A stretch of DNA of 60,000 nt from Polytrichum commune (lineage: Eukaryota; Streptophyta; Polytrichopsida; Polytrichales; Polytrichaceae): NCBI GenBank assembly GCA_950295325.1, contig OX485804.1:2606001-2666000 (forward strand). The letters run 5' to 3'. Each line of letters opens with the position of its first letter. Position 1 is the first letter of the stretch. The position numbers and the translations under genes are program-made. Below are positions 1 to 16,160 of the stretch, in pieces. Below the pieces are notes generated by a model. That model did no database searches. It had not been told where the DNA came from and saw nothing but the letters and a program-made list of their open reading frames with translations.

Positions 1-676
1 TTGGGGTCTCTGATGCCATTTCTACAGCCAAATTCTCTTAAAAAAACACGCATTTACATGATAATATACAATTCATTGCGATTTTCACCTTCTCAATAGT
101 TGAAGGTTACATAAACACCACGAATCCATAGCCCCTTTGTAGTGTAAACAACCCTTGAGACGTATAGTTGTAAGTCAACTTCGGATTATGTGATTTCAAA
201 TAGCGAGTGACACCAAATACTCCCAAAAGTGCACATATATATATACACACACACACTACATGGATAACCATCTGCATCTCACCTCCCAGATTCTTTGAGC
301 TCTGGCAGGATTCAGCAAGCGTGCTGACTGGGCGACGATGGAATCCAAAGAAGAAGAAAAAATATTAAGTGGGATAAAGTGGACATGCGCTGCCACGTGG
401 CTGCTGCACAAGAAGGGCCGGGTGAGTCATCCCAGGCAAGGCCAGCGTGTGCATGCGGCGCGGTGACCGAGCTGGCAACTTGTTTCACCCCACCAACAGT
501 TTATTAGACTATTTTTGTTCAAGTCCAACACACAGAAAGAGGATCCTCTGTGTTTTGGCAATGATCAATGAAAGGGGGGGGGGGGGGGGGGGCATTCAAA
601 ATAGAAAGGAAGAAGTGGGTAGGTACATAAGGGGGCATTAGGGTTTAGAGCATGATCACACATTGTACACGAAACA
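1..676. other. Intergenic, repeat debris
   Basis: No gene is seen. A segment at about 190-228 resembles the right end of the short inverted-repeat element found at 3408-3635 (TTCAAATAGCGAGTGACACC), so it is probably a degraded copy end. A 19-base G run lies at 574-592. A short open frame over 447-641 crosses that G run and has no ATG at its start; it is not supported as a gene. Confidence 0.5.
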
Positions 677-1767
677 CAGTGCTCAAAATTGAAGCCCTCA
701 TATGAATTTCATTTTGAAGGGCTCTGAAATTTCAGCATTGCAATTGAAGGGCATATCTAAATATAGGATGTCAATGGAAAATTTTCAAAGAAATATAAAA
801 CTTATATTAAAATTATGCATGATTTGCATGGTACATGCTTCTAGTACAATGAAATAATGGAGAATCAACTATCTAACTCCACCTCTTGAAGTGACAATGC
901 CCTATGCTTGTTGGTTACTGTAGCGGTTTTCCAAGTGTCAAAAATGCCATTCCAATCCATGAATTCAACTCCCAAACTGTTTAGGCTAACCCTCATCAAT
1001 GCATCAAGTGTGTCAAGGTTTAGGCATGTTCTCCTTTCGCTCTTAACCCAATTCTGCTTTGAAAAACCACGCTCATAAACATCAGTGCTAGTAGGGATCA
1101 CAAGTATGGCTTGCCATAGCGACATTAGGGTTGGCCAATTGATCTTAAACTCTCGGTCACGGCCACAAAAAACCCAATCTTCATGCATACTTTAGTGTTG
1201 ACAAGCTAAAGATAACATCTCCACAAATTCGAGCAACTCCGCATTGGCTTGATCAACAAGAACAAAGCTTCACTTGAAATGTGTCACCAACCAGTTCAAC
1301 CATTGCTCAGTTAAAGTGCCTCGATCCAATGCATCCATGGGATAGTGTTTTGGGCTGAAAAGCCTGGCCGCATTAAAAATGGGCAAGTCGGGGAAGCAAT
1401 CATTTAGTGAGTCAATAACCTTTTGGACGTATAGTATACCAAGGGTGATGCAATCCTCCAACGAGCCCCCTACATCACACCCGTGCATAGAGTCATAGTG
1501 CAAAGTATGCATTTTCTCACAACCAAACCTATCAACATACAATTCCCATCTGGACTAATTCCCATCTGGATTTGAGATCTGGAGCCCAAAGTTAGACAGC
1601 CGGAGTTAAACGGCTACTTGAGATGATGAACAATACTTGAAGGGTACTATTTATCCGACACTTCAAGTGAAGGGAGCACTTAGACATGAGGATTATGTTT
1701 TGAAGGGTATTTTTTGAAGTCCCAAAACCCATTTGAAGGGCACTGAAGACTTCAATTTTGAGCACTG
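677..1767 (-). mobile_element. hAT-superfamily deletion derivative with intact ends
   Basis: The ends are perfect 18-bp inverted repeats: CAGTGCTCAAAATTGAAG at 677-694 and its reverse complement at 1750-1767. They are flanked by ACGAAACA (669-676) and ATGAAACA (1768-1775), an 8-bp target-site duplication with one mismatch, which is the hAT hallmark. Copies of a TTGAAGGG motif cluster inside both ends (about 714, 746, 1639, 1668, 1700 and 1732), as expected of subterminal transposase-binding repeats. The interior keeps only the C-terminal part of a hAT transposase on the minus strand. The element is therefore non-autonomous now, but its ends could still be mobilised by a related active copy. 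Confidence 0.9.
865..1542 (-). pseudogene. hAT transposase remnant, C-terminal part
   Basis: Two open segments, 1542-1270 and 1188-865, are separated by a stop and a frame break. The first contains FNAARLFSPKHYP, a motif of the ZNF862/KIAA1586-like hAT transposases. The second carries the hAT dimerisation region: a W near ILVIPTSTDVYERGFSKQNW followed by R..L....LDALMRVSL. The DNA between them still translates as a decayed bridge (roughly LVDQANAELLEFVEML). The N-terminal zinc finger and the catalytic core are missing, because the element is only 1.09 kb long. The same protein family reappears decayed at 33962-34930. It is not a functional gene. Confidence 0.85.
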
Positions 1768-1900
1768 ATGAAACACCAACACAAAGGGGTGCTACATCGG
1801 CTTAAACTATTTTGGAGGGGAGTACATGCAATCTTGGTATATGTCTCAGACGTTCACTCTGTATGAGCTTCATAAATTGTGGGTCCCATGGTCAAATATT

Positions 1901-2300
1901 GTATTTAGTGTCACCAATTCTATTTGTCTTGCTTAATACTATGTGTAAACCACTCATGTTGTGTCACCAACATTAAATGTAGATCTAACAATATTTTTCA
2001 TTTTTTGTATGAAGTTGAGGGCATCATAGGTTTACAATGTTGCAATTACTATCACTTGCTATGTGATTTTTCATTCAAATTATGATCATCCATGACAATA
2101 TCTCATTACATAATTGTTAGGATACATAATATGCCAAACTTTGGTTCACTGATTGGCATGAATTGCATTCAAATTTTAATCATTCAGGACAATACTTGTA
2201 CACTTATTCATAAGAAGTGTCATTCGAAAGTTATCATGGTGACATTAGAATATCAGGTGACATTAGAATATCAGGTGACACTAAATACATTTTTAGTGTA
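1901..2300. repeat. Inverted-repeat element, about 0.4 kb
   Basis: GTATTTAGTGTCACC at 1901-1915 is repeated in inverted orientation at 2274-2288. The right end continues as CTAAATACATTTTTAGTGTA, matching the terminal motif of the element at 3408-3635. The interior has an imperfect direct duplication: CATTCAAATTATGATCATCC near 2072 and CATTCAAATTTTAATCATTC near 2167, each followed by an ACAAT tract. Near 2240-2280 the motif GTGACATTAGAATATCAG is repeated twice. Probably a MITE related to the 3408 family with a degraded left end. Confidence 0.55.
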
Positions 2301-3407
2301 ATTTATTGCAATATGAGGTGAGCATTTGCCAAAAATGCCACCGTGGATATTGTGGGTGAAGCAATGCTGGGATTATTTGAGGTGGGAAGGAAGACTTTAC
2401 TTGAATTGTTATTTCAAGTGTTGCCAAGCGGCAACTGTTACAACTTGCGATTCCCATATTCGGAAGGTGGCAAGGGTAGCCGCCATACTAAGGATTACCA
2501 TTATATCATTAGGGATTGATTGCCTCTTCACATGCCATTGCCTTAAAGATAGAGATTGAGGCATCAAAATCAAAGAATTTGAAGTAGGAAAGGTGATGAT
2601 CAATGAGATGCCAATGTTCAAGGGAAAGAAAAAAAATTATTGATGTCATTTGAAGGTTGCAAGATCACCATTGCTTTGTGACTTTTGTTTGGAATCTTTT
2701 TCTTCAAATCCTAAGCTAGACTTCCAAATGTCATGCATTGGTCGATAATAGTTTATGTAGATTGTGGTAGTGAAAGTCGAAGTGTCTCTTACCTTCAAAA
2801 AGTCAAGATTGCATGTTGAGGAATCACAACTTTTTGGCTAAAAACATATGTCCCAAAATTCAACATGTTGCAAGTTTGTTGAACTAAGCCATGAGTTAAA
2901 GAGATTGCATACATTGTGAAAGAGAAAGTGCTTCATAAAGTTTGTAATAATTAAGACAAATATACTAGGAACTTCATTGACAATTGAAGGTTGCTTGATT
3001 ACTTATTTGCATCACGAATTTTGTTTGAATCTCATGATATTCTTAATGTGTTCAATTGTCATTGTGCATTAAATTGTGATATAATGGTTGCAACATAACA
3101 TTATTCACATCCATAACAATGTTATGTGGGACTGACAATGTCTACACCGTTGAAGTACATAAACGGTGTAGATATTTAGGGGTTCAAACTACAATGACCT
3201 TCCCTACACCATAGTGTTATATATATATATACATTGACTATACAATGACATAGGAGTAATAAGAAGTCACGTATGTTAGTCCATAGTAGTGGCGTGGTAC
3301 TTGAGGTGCTTCACCATGTAAGAGGAAGCAACCAAAGAAGAAGACTTGAAAACCAGAGTCTGTAAATGCCTTGACCTGAACTTATGCATGGATGTGAGTA
3401 AGTACAT
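2301..3407. other. Intergenic, no gene seen
   Basis: AT-rich DNA without a supported gene. It has a short TA run at about 3220-3232. The open frames here (2326-2559 and an antisense frame over 2409-2621) have no recognisable protein motif and are treated as chance. Confidence 0.5.
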
Positions 3408-3635
3408 ACTACACTAAACATGATATTTAGTATCACTTACTATTTGGAAATTACAAAATGCTATATTTATTTACTTTATATCTCATATTTGATCAACAAA
3501 TGTCAAATTGATTGTATGGAAATTATAGAACATTTACAACTTTAATTAGTAAAAAAAACAACATTAATAATAAAAAGATATAGTATTGTGTAACTTCAAA
3601 TAATAAGTGACATTGAATATCATTTTCAGCGTAGT
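3408..3635. mobile_element. MITE family A, copy 1 (228 bp)
   Basis: The left end reads ACTACACTAAACATGATATT. The right end, in reverse complement, reads ACTACGCTGAAAATGATATT, so the terminal inverted repeat runs for about 40 bp with mismatches. A second copy of nearly identical length (226 bp) lies at 29947-30172, and shared interior words such as TATCTCATATTT and AAAAAGATATAG confirm the relation. No clear target-site duplication is visible, so the superfamily is not assigned. There is no coding capacity. Confidence 0.8.
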
Positions 3636-3660
3636 AAGTAGGATATTTATTGCTAACTTA

Positions 3661-3932
3661 GGGTGGGTTTACATTAGGTCCGGAAACTTGAGGTCCAAGA
3701 CATTCGTTAAAGGACCTTCCTTCCGGACTCAAGGTTTGACCCCCAAGATTGAAGATTGGTTTCTCAAATTAGAATAAGTATCTTCTCTAGCTGCAACCAC
3801 TAGGATTTGTCAGGAAAGCAATGTCACATTATCATCAACCAATGTTTTCATACCTTGGACCTCAACCCTAAACCAATAGGATTGTTTTAATTTTACAATT
3901 TCTTTAACATTGGCCCTTGGTACAAACCACCT
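3661..3932. mobile_element. Short TIR element (272 bp), possibly Harbinger-like
   Basis: The left end GGGTGGGTTTACATTAGGTC, preceded by TTA, pairs imperfectly with the right end, which in reverse complement reads AGGTGGTTTGTACCAAGGGC and is followed by TCA. An inner inverted pair, TTGAGGTCCAAG, occurs at about 3688 and 3855. The ends resemble those of the 3.5-kb element at 20195-23733, which is also flanked by TTA and TCA. This is inferred to be a small non-autonomous relative; boundaries are approximate. Confidence 0.45.
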
Positions 3933-5180
3933 TCAGTACCTACTGATGGCCAAGGCTAAACGTCTTGCTCTGTAAGTTGGGAGCCATGAACAAGGGGGGG
4001 GGGTTCAAGTTACATACCGGACTTGTCTTCCCTACGTGGTCTCCCTTTGGGGAGTGAGATATCCTCCACATCCTACTCAACAAACACATGTTATGGCATG
4101 CATTACCCCCACCTACCAACCCCGTAATATCACGCCAAGGCAACTCACACAGGGAGTCCAAATTACAAACCAGATTTGATCCTCCCAATGACCATTCCCC
4201 TACATGGTCTCCCCTTGGCGATATCCTCCACATCTTACTCAGTAGAACATGATGTTTCAGGGGTATTATCCTTCCAGCAAGTAATTCCCCCCTCCCCTCC
4301 CCTCCCCTCCCCTCCCCTCAACCCCGTAACACGTTACTTGAACAATCAAGACGGTAACCTCCTACTTACTACATTTGATTATCCCAAAATGATACGTGTT
4401 ACTATTCCGAGTTACGCAATGCTATAAGTATTTAACGAGGCTGTGCTATTTCACGAAACAAAGTCTTGTAGGTCCTATAATGTCCGAACAACCTATGGAA
4501 CTTTTGTTAGTAAAAATTGAACTCCTAAGTAAGGCGTTGTTGCATTCCGAATAGCTAGCACCATGCACTGGTTGGGGCACTCTCTCTCTCAGTGTGCTGG
4601 TCTTTAGTTGTGGTGGTGGTGGTGGGGGGGGGGGGTTAAGGGAGTTTAGTTAATCGATGGGCTGCTTCTGCGCATGGTGGGGTGGGGGAGTGGTGGCCAT
4701 GTTGGCGGAGGAGCAGGGAGGGGAAGGAGGAGAAGTCAAGGGAAGGGAAGGGGAGGGAGGGAAGGAAGGAAGGAGCGGGGAGGGAGGAAGAGGGTGGAGA
4801 GGATTCAGTCTGCACGTGCAATTTCCCTCATCTGCTGCATCCTTCGCTCGGGAGTCGCGGGGGGGTGGGGGGGGGGGGAGTAGTCGTCTGCAGGCAGGCA
4901 GGGGAACTTGGTGGAAGCATTTGAGGCGGGGATCGGGAGAGACCTGGGCGCCCATCTCGCTCCCGTCACCCACCCACCAATTACGGGTCCATCCCGCTCA
5001 CTTCCTCGTCTGGCCTTGGAGCCTTGCGCCGCGCTCTTTCTTCATCCACATTAATGTCGAGGTGAGCTCCCACAGGGCGGGAGTGTCTGTGCTTCAAGTT
5101 ACTGCTCTCTAATTTAATTTCTTTAATTTTTCTTCCTTCATCCCTCCCTTGGTTCGTCGGTTCCCTGTGTGGATCTGCGC

Positions 5181-5216
<36 letters not shown>

Positions 5217-5381
5217 TTTTTGTCGCGGACTGTGGAGGTTTATTAACAAGTGTTGGTGGATAGCAGGAGCGACGGAGGAGGGGTGGTATTAGGTCCTGTG
5301 AGAACAGAGAGGGGGAAGAAAGCAGAGGAGGAGGACGAGTGGGGCGCGGGAGTGGAGTCAATTGAGGACGTAATACCGTGG
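3933..5381. promoter_or_regulatory. Upstream region and leader of the CCT gene
   Basis: The stretch has strongly skewed composition. It has a CCCCT pentanucleotide array at about 4287-4319, G runs at 4624-4635 and 4859-4878, and a purine-rich tract over 4715-4800. An (AG)n run at 5183-5214 lies about 170 bases before the CCT start codon. Polypurine/GA tracts like this are common in plant 5' leaders. The long open frames over 4657-5112 follow from the biased composition and are not called as genes. A possible leader splice donor (GAG|GTGAGC) lies at about 5062, unproven. Confidence 0.5.
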
Positions 5382-10633
<5,252 letters not shown>

Positions 10634-11570
10634 GACACATGCTTCTAAGCAGTGTCCAAATTGTACCATTACAAGAATTCAGACTCTTGAAAATCAAGAT
10701 GATCCTTAGTGTGGCCACTTTTATCCTAATTAGTAGGTGACAGAGTTTCCATCAGTCTGATACTTTTAAAATTTTGTTCCCAGCTGTCAAAAATTTGAGT
10801 ACTTTCTTTGCCTCGTTTACACATCCTAGATAGGTATGCACCTTCTATGTTCCAGAAACTGCTATGCCAAGTAATTTTTTTCTTTTCTCCATCGGTCTGA
10901 GTACTCGTCTGTCCTATGACTGTGTCTCTCATGTGCAACAACATTTTTACTGACCGTGTAACTTTGTTCAGATTCAAGTAGTTAACTCATTGGCAGACAC
11001 TACAGATCAAGGTATCTATCAATTGATAGACACTACAGAGAGCCCTCTACGGCATACCCAATATACATAATGCCATTTTTTGGTTATTTCTACTGTGATA
11101 GTGCACTTTGTGTTTGAACTCAACTTTGATGAATGACATCAATTATAGAAAGAGTTGCAACTTCAAGCCCTTGAGCTGCACATGTATTTCCATCTGATTG
11201 ACCTATGACAATGCACACTTTCTCAAACTTGACGAAGGTGCTGAAAAAGTGTGGGTACATATTTTAAATGGGCATTGTCAAAGTAGAAATTGGGATGTAA
11301 GTAACTTAGTATGGTATGTGGAGGTCGGACTTCAACACGGGGTGTTGAATTACTTGTTATTGGGACTACAATCATTTCCAACACCTTAGTAATTTCAAAG
11401 CATGTCTTGACTGGTCACTGCTCTTTTGCTTGTGAGGCATCACATCTATTTCGATACAACTTGTTTAGTGTCTATCAATCATCATGCATGAAGACTTTAT
11501 GTGTAATTGCTCTCCAAATTTGCATGCAAATTCATTGTACCTCCTTGGCTATCCCCTTCATTTCAAACTA
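10634..11570. other. CCT 3' flank and intergenic
   Basis: Presumed 3' UTR followed by AT-rich intergenic DNA. The open frames at 10726-10977 (minus) and 11198-11580 (plus) show no recognisable motifs. No further feature is seen. Confidence 0.45.
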
Positions 11571-11914
11571 CACTAAATAGTTTTATTAGTGTGGGTGGAA
11601 AATTAGCGTGGTGAAAATTAACGTGGGCTGCACTAATTTTCTAGTCAAGACAAATATAATGTGGGTCCAAGACCTGGTTTTTTTCCCCTAAGTCTTCATG
11701 AAGATCGTTGAGTAACACAATAAATATTAGTTATAGGGAAAAAGCAACACAAAATAAAATAATCACCCACACAAATTATGTTCTACTAGCATAAGAACGT
11801 GGGTTGAAAATCAATATGGTCCATGCTAATTCTCATTATATGGTCCATGAGAATTAGTTTGGGCTCTAAAAAATTACTTTGGCCCACATAATAAAATAGT
11901 AGGACTATTTAGTG
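11571..11914. mobile_element. Inverted-repeat element ending CACTAAATAG (344 bp)
   Basis: CACTAAATAG at 11571-11580 is mirrored by CTATTTAGTG at 11905-11914. Just inside, ATTAGTGTGGGTGGAAA mirrors the right-side GGCCCACATAATAAAATAG region with gaps. The CACTA termini could suggest a CACTA-type MITE, but the flanking trinucleotides (CTA and CAC) do not match, so the class is uncertain. The interior repeats GTGGG..AATTAG words. Confidence 0.55.
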
Positions 11915-12039
11915 CACTTGTCAAATAATGGACTTGCCATGGTCTTCAACATATATTAGGTATTTCCATCTACACTCTCTAGCACAATTCCATTTACCTT
12001 TTTAGAGTGCTAATCTCCCAAAGTTATGTAACCTGTTGA

Positions 12040-12570
12040 TAAGTGAAGGTAGCACCCACATCTCGTAGGATATGAAACACACAATTATTGCAAGATGATT
12101 AGCAAATCCACTTGTGCCCATGCTAGCCATTTGCCTCATGGCTTTTGGAGTTTATGTAAATTCTTATTCATGATCAGAGTTATGATTTTCGTGCTCATTA
12201 TGGTCATATAGGTCCCCTTAAATCATGTTGACTATTGAGCCTAGAATGGTAGCATACTTTGAACATGTTGTCCAATCTCTTTTCAACACGTCTATTCGGT
12301 ATCCATTTGTAGTCCACACCTAACCACATAGGTGCCACTTAAATAAACGTGTCCAAATTATTTCTATGTTGGATTAACACACGTCTACCTTACAACAAGT
12401 CCCTAGGTTCCTCACTCAGTTAGCTTGCCTTATCGTTGTTAGCATGTATGTGCTACTTAAATAAATGTGTCCAAATTATTTATATGTTGGATAAACACAC
12501 GTTCACCTTACAACAAGTCCTTAGGTTCCTCACTCAGTTAGCTTGCTTGATCATTGTCAGCATGTATGAT
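12040..12570 (+). repeat. Dispersed repeat R1, copy 2, with an internal tandem duplication
   Basis: Alignable over most of its length to copy 1 at 9400-9770 (TTAGCAAATCCA, GTGCTCATTATGGTCATATAG, CCTAGAATGGTAGCAT). Its 3' portion is duplicated in tandem with a period of about 118 bp: TGCCACTTAAATAAACGTGT at 12333 and TGCTACTTAAATAAATGTGT at 12451, both running through TTAGGTTCCTCACTCAGTTA. Confidence 0.7.
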
Positions 12571-15564
12571 AGTTTCTCAAAGTACAAATGTGGTAGGGTG
12601 TTGTCTAGTTAGACACAAAATAATTATACTTTCCACGTGTTGTATTCATCACGTTGATGCATAGTCCCCTACACGGATATTACCTCTCGGATCCTTGGAG
12701 CTTTGAGTGTTGAACCAAACATCATCTAGGTACTCACTCACTTTGAACTTTATATTATTGAATGTTCTTTCTTGTCCTTGCTATCATGGACTAGATAACC
12801 AACCAAAGAAGAGTGGATGACAAGTTGTGGAGTGGCGAATCATCCACCTACTCGACTTGGTTATCATTCATAACCAATCAACTTATGAACAAAATTTGAG
12901 AATTATAGAATGATATTACACCACACCACTCCCTCACAATGCAATTCATTGAATTTGTGTATTGTAATGACCAATTTCCAGATGTTATTGATGCACAAAA
13001 ACATGCCAAATACAATGCTCTTATCCCCATCTATAAAGCCTAGGATGTAATACCCCCCCCTCTCCCCCCTCATCATCATAGCACGTATTTGCAACACTAT
13101 ACACTGACCCTCCGTTGACCTCTTCCACGACTAGAAATCCCCCAACATTAAACATAAAACACTCATGAAACACATTTCCCTCAATGCCAACAAAAAAATA
13201 GTAGAACCATGAGGCTTTGTCCTTTATTATGAAAGACTACAACTGTAGTTGTCTACTTTGCTCATGCCAGCCCATGAATATTTATTATACCTATAACCAT
13301 ACCTTTCTTAGATTTTGTGCACTTTCTTCTCAAATGCAGGTCAAGAACTGAAGCTACTCATTTATCACCCAAAATTTTTAAAATAAATAATTAACAACTC
13401 CCAAAATAATTATAGTTAAGTAGATTTTTTTCAATACATTTTAGGGAGCAACTATAATTAACTATATAACTATATATAAAACTATAGTTAACATCCACAT
13501 TCTATAAATTGGACCAAAAATAGCAAGATCAAGTAACATCCAAGTGTGAACGCAAAGTGATTAGGGAAATTGCTCTTGAAACAGAGAAGTTGATGCATAG
13601 TCTCTGTCCTACAGACAATGCCAATAAATACCTCACCTCACATGATTCTTAATAATCGAAAACTGGAAGAACACCACTCCCCAATCCCTCTTGATGAAAA
13701 GGGGACACCCCAATTATTCCAACATTCCACGAGCCACCTATTGGAAAATAGGCATTACACCAACTCTCTCTTACATATCCTTACGGCGATGTAACGAAGA
13801 TGGGCAATGGATGAACTTCATGTTGACTAAAGCCAACACTCTTTTTCTTTCTGCATTTCCATGGATGAAAATTTGTGACGGGTTCTGATAACCTTTCTGC
13901 TTTTGGATGAACATGTGGTTGTGCAGAGCTCGTGTGTGTTTTTGCAAAAGCAATAAGATTCAGATGCACTCTGAGCCTAATTTCTGTCAAGAGAAGATTT
14001 TACACGTGTCGTACCCTCATTGATGAAGGCCATGGTGAATTACACGTGGAAATTAATCTTTGTGATGAGTTCTCAGTGTTCATCATCCTGCGGTAAGCTT
14101 ATGTATCGCTCTGGCCAAGTTTGTATTGTTGTATTGTTCCTCCTCGTCCTTCAAGCTGCGATGCAGAAATTGTGTTCTGTATCTTAAGCTTAAGTACTTC
14201 TGATGAGATGCGATCTGCTCCCTGGTTGCATCGGGGGCTGGAAAAAGGGTAGTTAGCCTAATTTTCCGGCTTCTGGGACGCATCGCCCTTTTTGCAGCAT
14301 CCAGGAAACAGGGGACAATATTGCATGGGGCAGGTCGGCCGGCCGCAGAGGAAAAAGGGGAAATTATCATACGGACAAACAATCAACCAAGCAAGCAGTC
14401 AGATAAGGTTAACTCCAAATCACAAGAACTCACATCACTTTGCCATCTATAAGTTGAAACGAGTCTAGTATGTGAGCTTGTGAGTAAAGTTCCAATGTGC
14501 ACAGGAGAAAGTAAGCAGGTGAAATCGTTGTTCAAAAGGAAGGAGAAGCAAAAAGGAAGGATGTTCATATTATGACCTCCAAGGATTGAAGTCAACGGAT
14601 TCGACAGGAGACCTGCCTGCACCTTTTCTGATGCACTCGGAGGATCGGAATGAGCCACATGTAAACCGTGCCATGCATCAACGTTGTTGCGGAGCCTCAC
14701 ATAATTGTTCGCCCAACTGATGTGCGTGCCAAAAACACACTACTTATTTTATGATGGTTTATTTGGGAAATACAATATGATTCGGAATATACCTAATAAT
14801 TTTGGTCTCTTCGCTAACCTGGTCACAGCATCATACTGCAGTGCTTTGCAGAATAGGTTTGTGTGGACTCAACTTAAACTTAGTTTCAAGCTTCTTCTTC
14901 TTCTTCACTGTTCTTCTGCAGCAGGAAACTTAACGTAAATTATTACTTGGTGAAGGTGGAAATCAGTAGCGGAGAGGATCTTGCATTTGTCTCCTTGGAG
15001 TTGCAGGAGCGTTGTGTGAGAAGTGTGCATTTCGAAGTTCGTGCTTTTTTGTTTTTTGTTTCCTTTGTTTTCTTTTTCTGTGGAGCTTACCGGAGAATTA
15101 TCACAACGAAAAGAGGGGTTTCAATTCCTGCCAACTGACAGGAGTGGAATCTAACACCTGGAGGTCGTCCGGGTCCCACCTGCTGCTACTGCTTTGTCGG
15201 GCGCGTATTCAATGTGTTATAGCTTCTGACATTAGGTTGTCGGAATTTTTTTGAAGGCAGTTGGACATACTGTTGTCGGTTGTGCGTTCGGAAGGTTATC
15301 CGGGTTGCGAATTTCCGGTAGCAGACTTATATTGTGCACAGGTTAACGTTTCGGCTCCGGCCAGTCTAACGGAGACCGAAGTGAGTGCCAATTTTCATCA
15401 TCTAATAAGGTATATATTCTAATCTCTCTCTCTGCTGTTTAGGTGCCTTTTGTCCCTTTTACTAGCGGCTATGAACCTTTGGTGATTGCTGAGACGATTC
15501 CAGTACTTACACGGTTTGCAGCCCATGAACACTGTTGATTCTGTTGAGGGTTTGCGCATACAAC
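12571..15564. other. Intergenic, nothing firm
   Basis: No gene with recognisable content. Two abutting minus-strand open frames (14700-14383 and 14382-14083, about 100 codons each) share a frame across a stop and lie in a locally GC-richer patch. They match nothing I know and have no clear splice logic. C/T-rich tracts occur near 13051-13070. The last kilobase probably holds upstream control sequence and leader of the F-box gene. A GAA|GTGAGT donor near 15380 and a TGTTTAG acceptor near 15440 could mark a small leader intron. Confidence 0.4.
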
Positions 15565-16160
15565 AGTGCCTGTTCATTTCTTCTAGTTTGTGAGAGAGAA
15601 TTCGTGTTATCTTCGAAACCCTCGCAATCCTGTAGGTGTGAAACTCTTCTTTTGAATTTCAACGAGAAACTCTTTCTAAATTTCAACTCTTCTGCATTTT
15701 GTTTTAATCTTGTAGAGGTTTTTCTTTTGTTGCCGACTCCATTCTCCGCTCGATTGATTGAAGTAGTAGGTCTGGGGACTTGGATAATTGAATTAGTTCG
15801 GAGTGTGCTTACTGCTTACCTTCAAGGAAGGCTTGGGTTGTTCTCATCATCGGTAGTGCCTGTTCACTTCTTCTAGTGTGTGAGAGAAATTACGTGTCAT
15901 CTTCGAAACCCTCGCAATCTTGTCGGTGTGAAGTTCTTGAATCCTTTGCGCATTCTCCTTCCGAATTTCAACGAGATTCTCTTTCTAAATTTCAACTCTA
16001 CTGCATTTTGTTCTAATCTTGTAGAGGTTTGCTCTTGTTGCTGACTCCATTCTCCGCTCGATTAATTGAAGTAGTGGTCTGGAGACTTGGAGAATTAAGT
16101 TCCGAGCGTGGTTACCCTCAACGAAGGCTTGTTTTGTTGTCTTCATCAGCATCTGCCGCC
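15565..16160 (+). repeat. Tandem duplication upstream of the F-box start (about 290-308 bp units)
   Basis: Unit 1 starts AGTGCCTGTTCATTTCTTCT at 15565; unit 2 starts AGTGCCTGTTCACTTCTTCT at 15855. Both contain CTTCGAAACCCTCGCAATC, TTTCAACTCTNCTGCATTTTG and GACTCCATTCTCCGCTCGAT. The offset grows from 290 to 308 through an insertion near 15935 in unit 2. Unit 2 leads directly into the start codon at 16161, so the duplication covers the likely leader or proximal promoter. Confidence 0.85.

Noticed and set aside
4657-5112. Long overlapping open frames on both strands upstream of CCT
   Set aside because: They arise from purine-rich low-complexity DNA; the products are Gly/Glu/Arg or Pro/Ser runs with no domain.
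11571-11914. Assignment of the CACTAAATAG element to the CACTA superfamily
   Set aside because: The termini suggest it, but the expected 3-bp target duplication is absent (CTA versus CAC), so the class was left open.
14083-14700. Two abutting minus-strand frames of about 100 codons
   Set aside because: No recognisable domain, no convincing start or splice context; kept only as a note in the intergenic entry.
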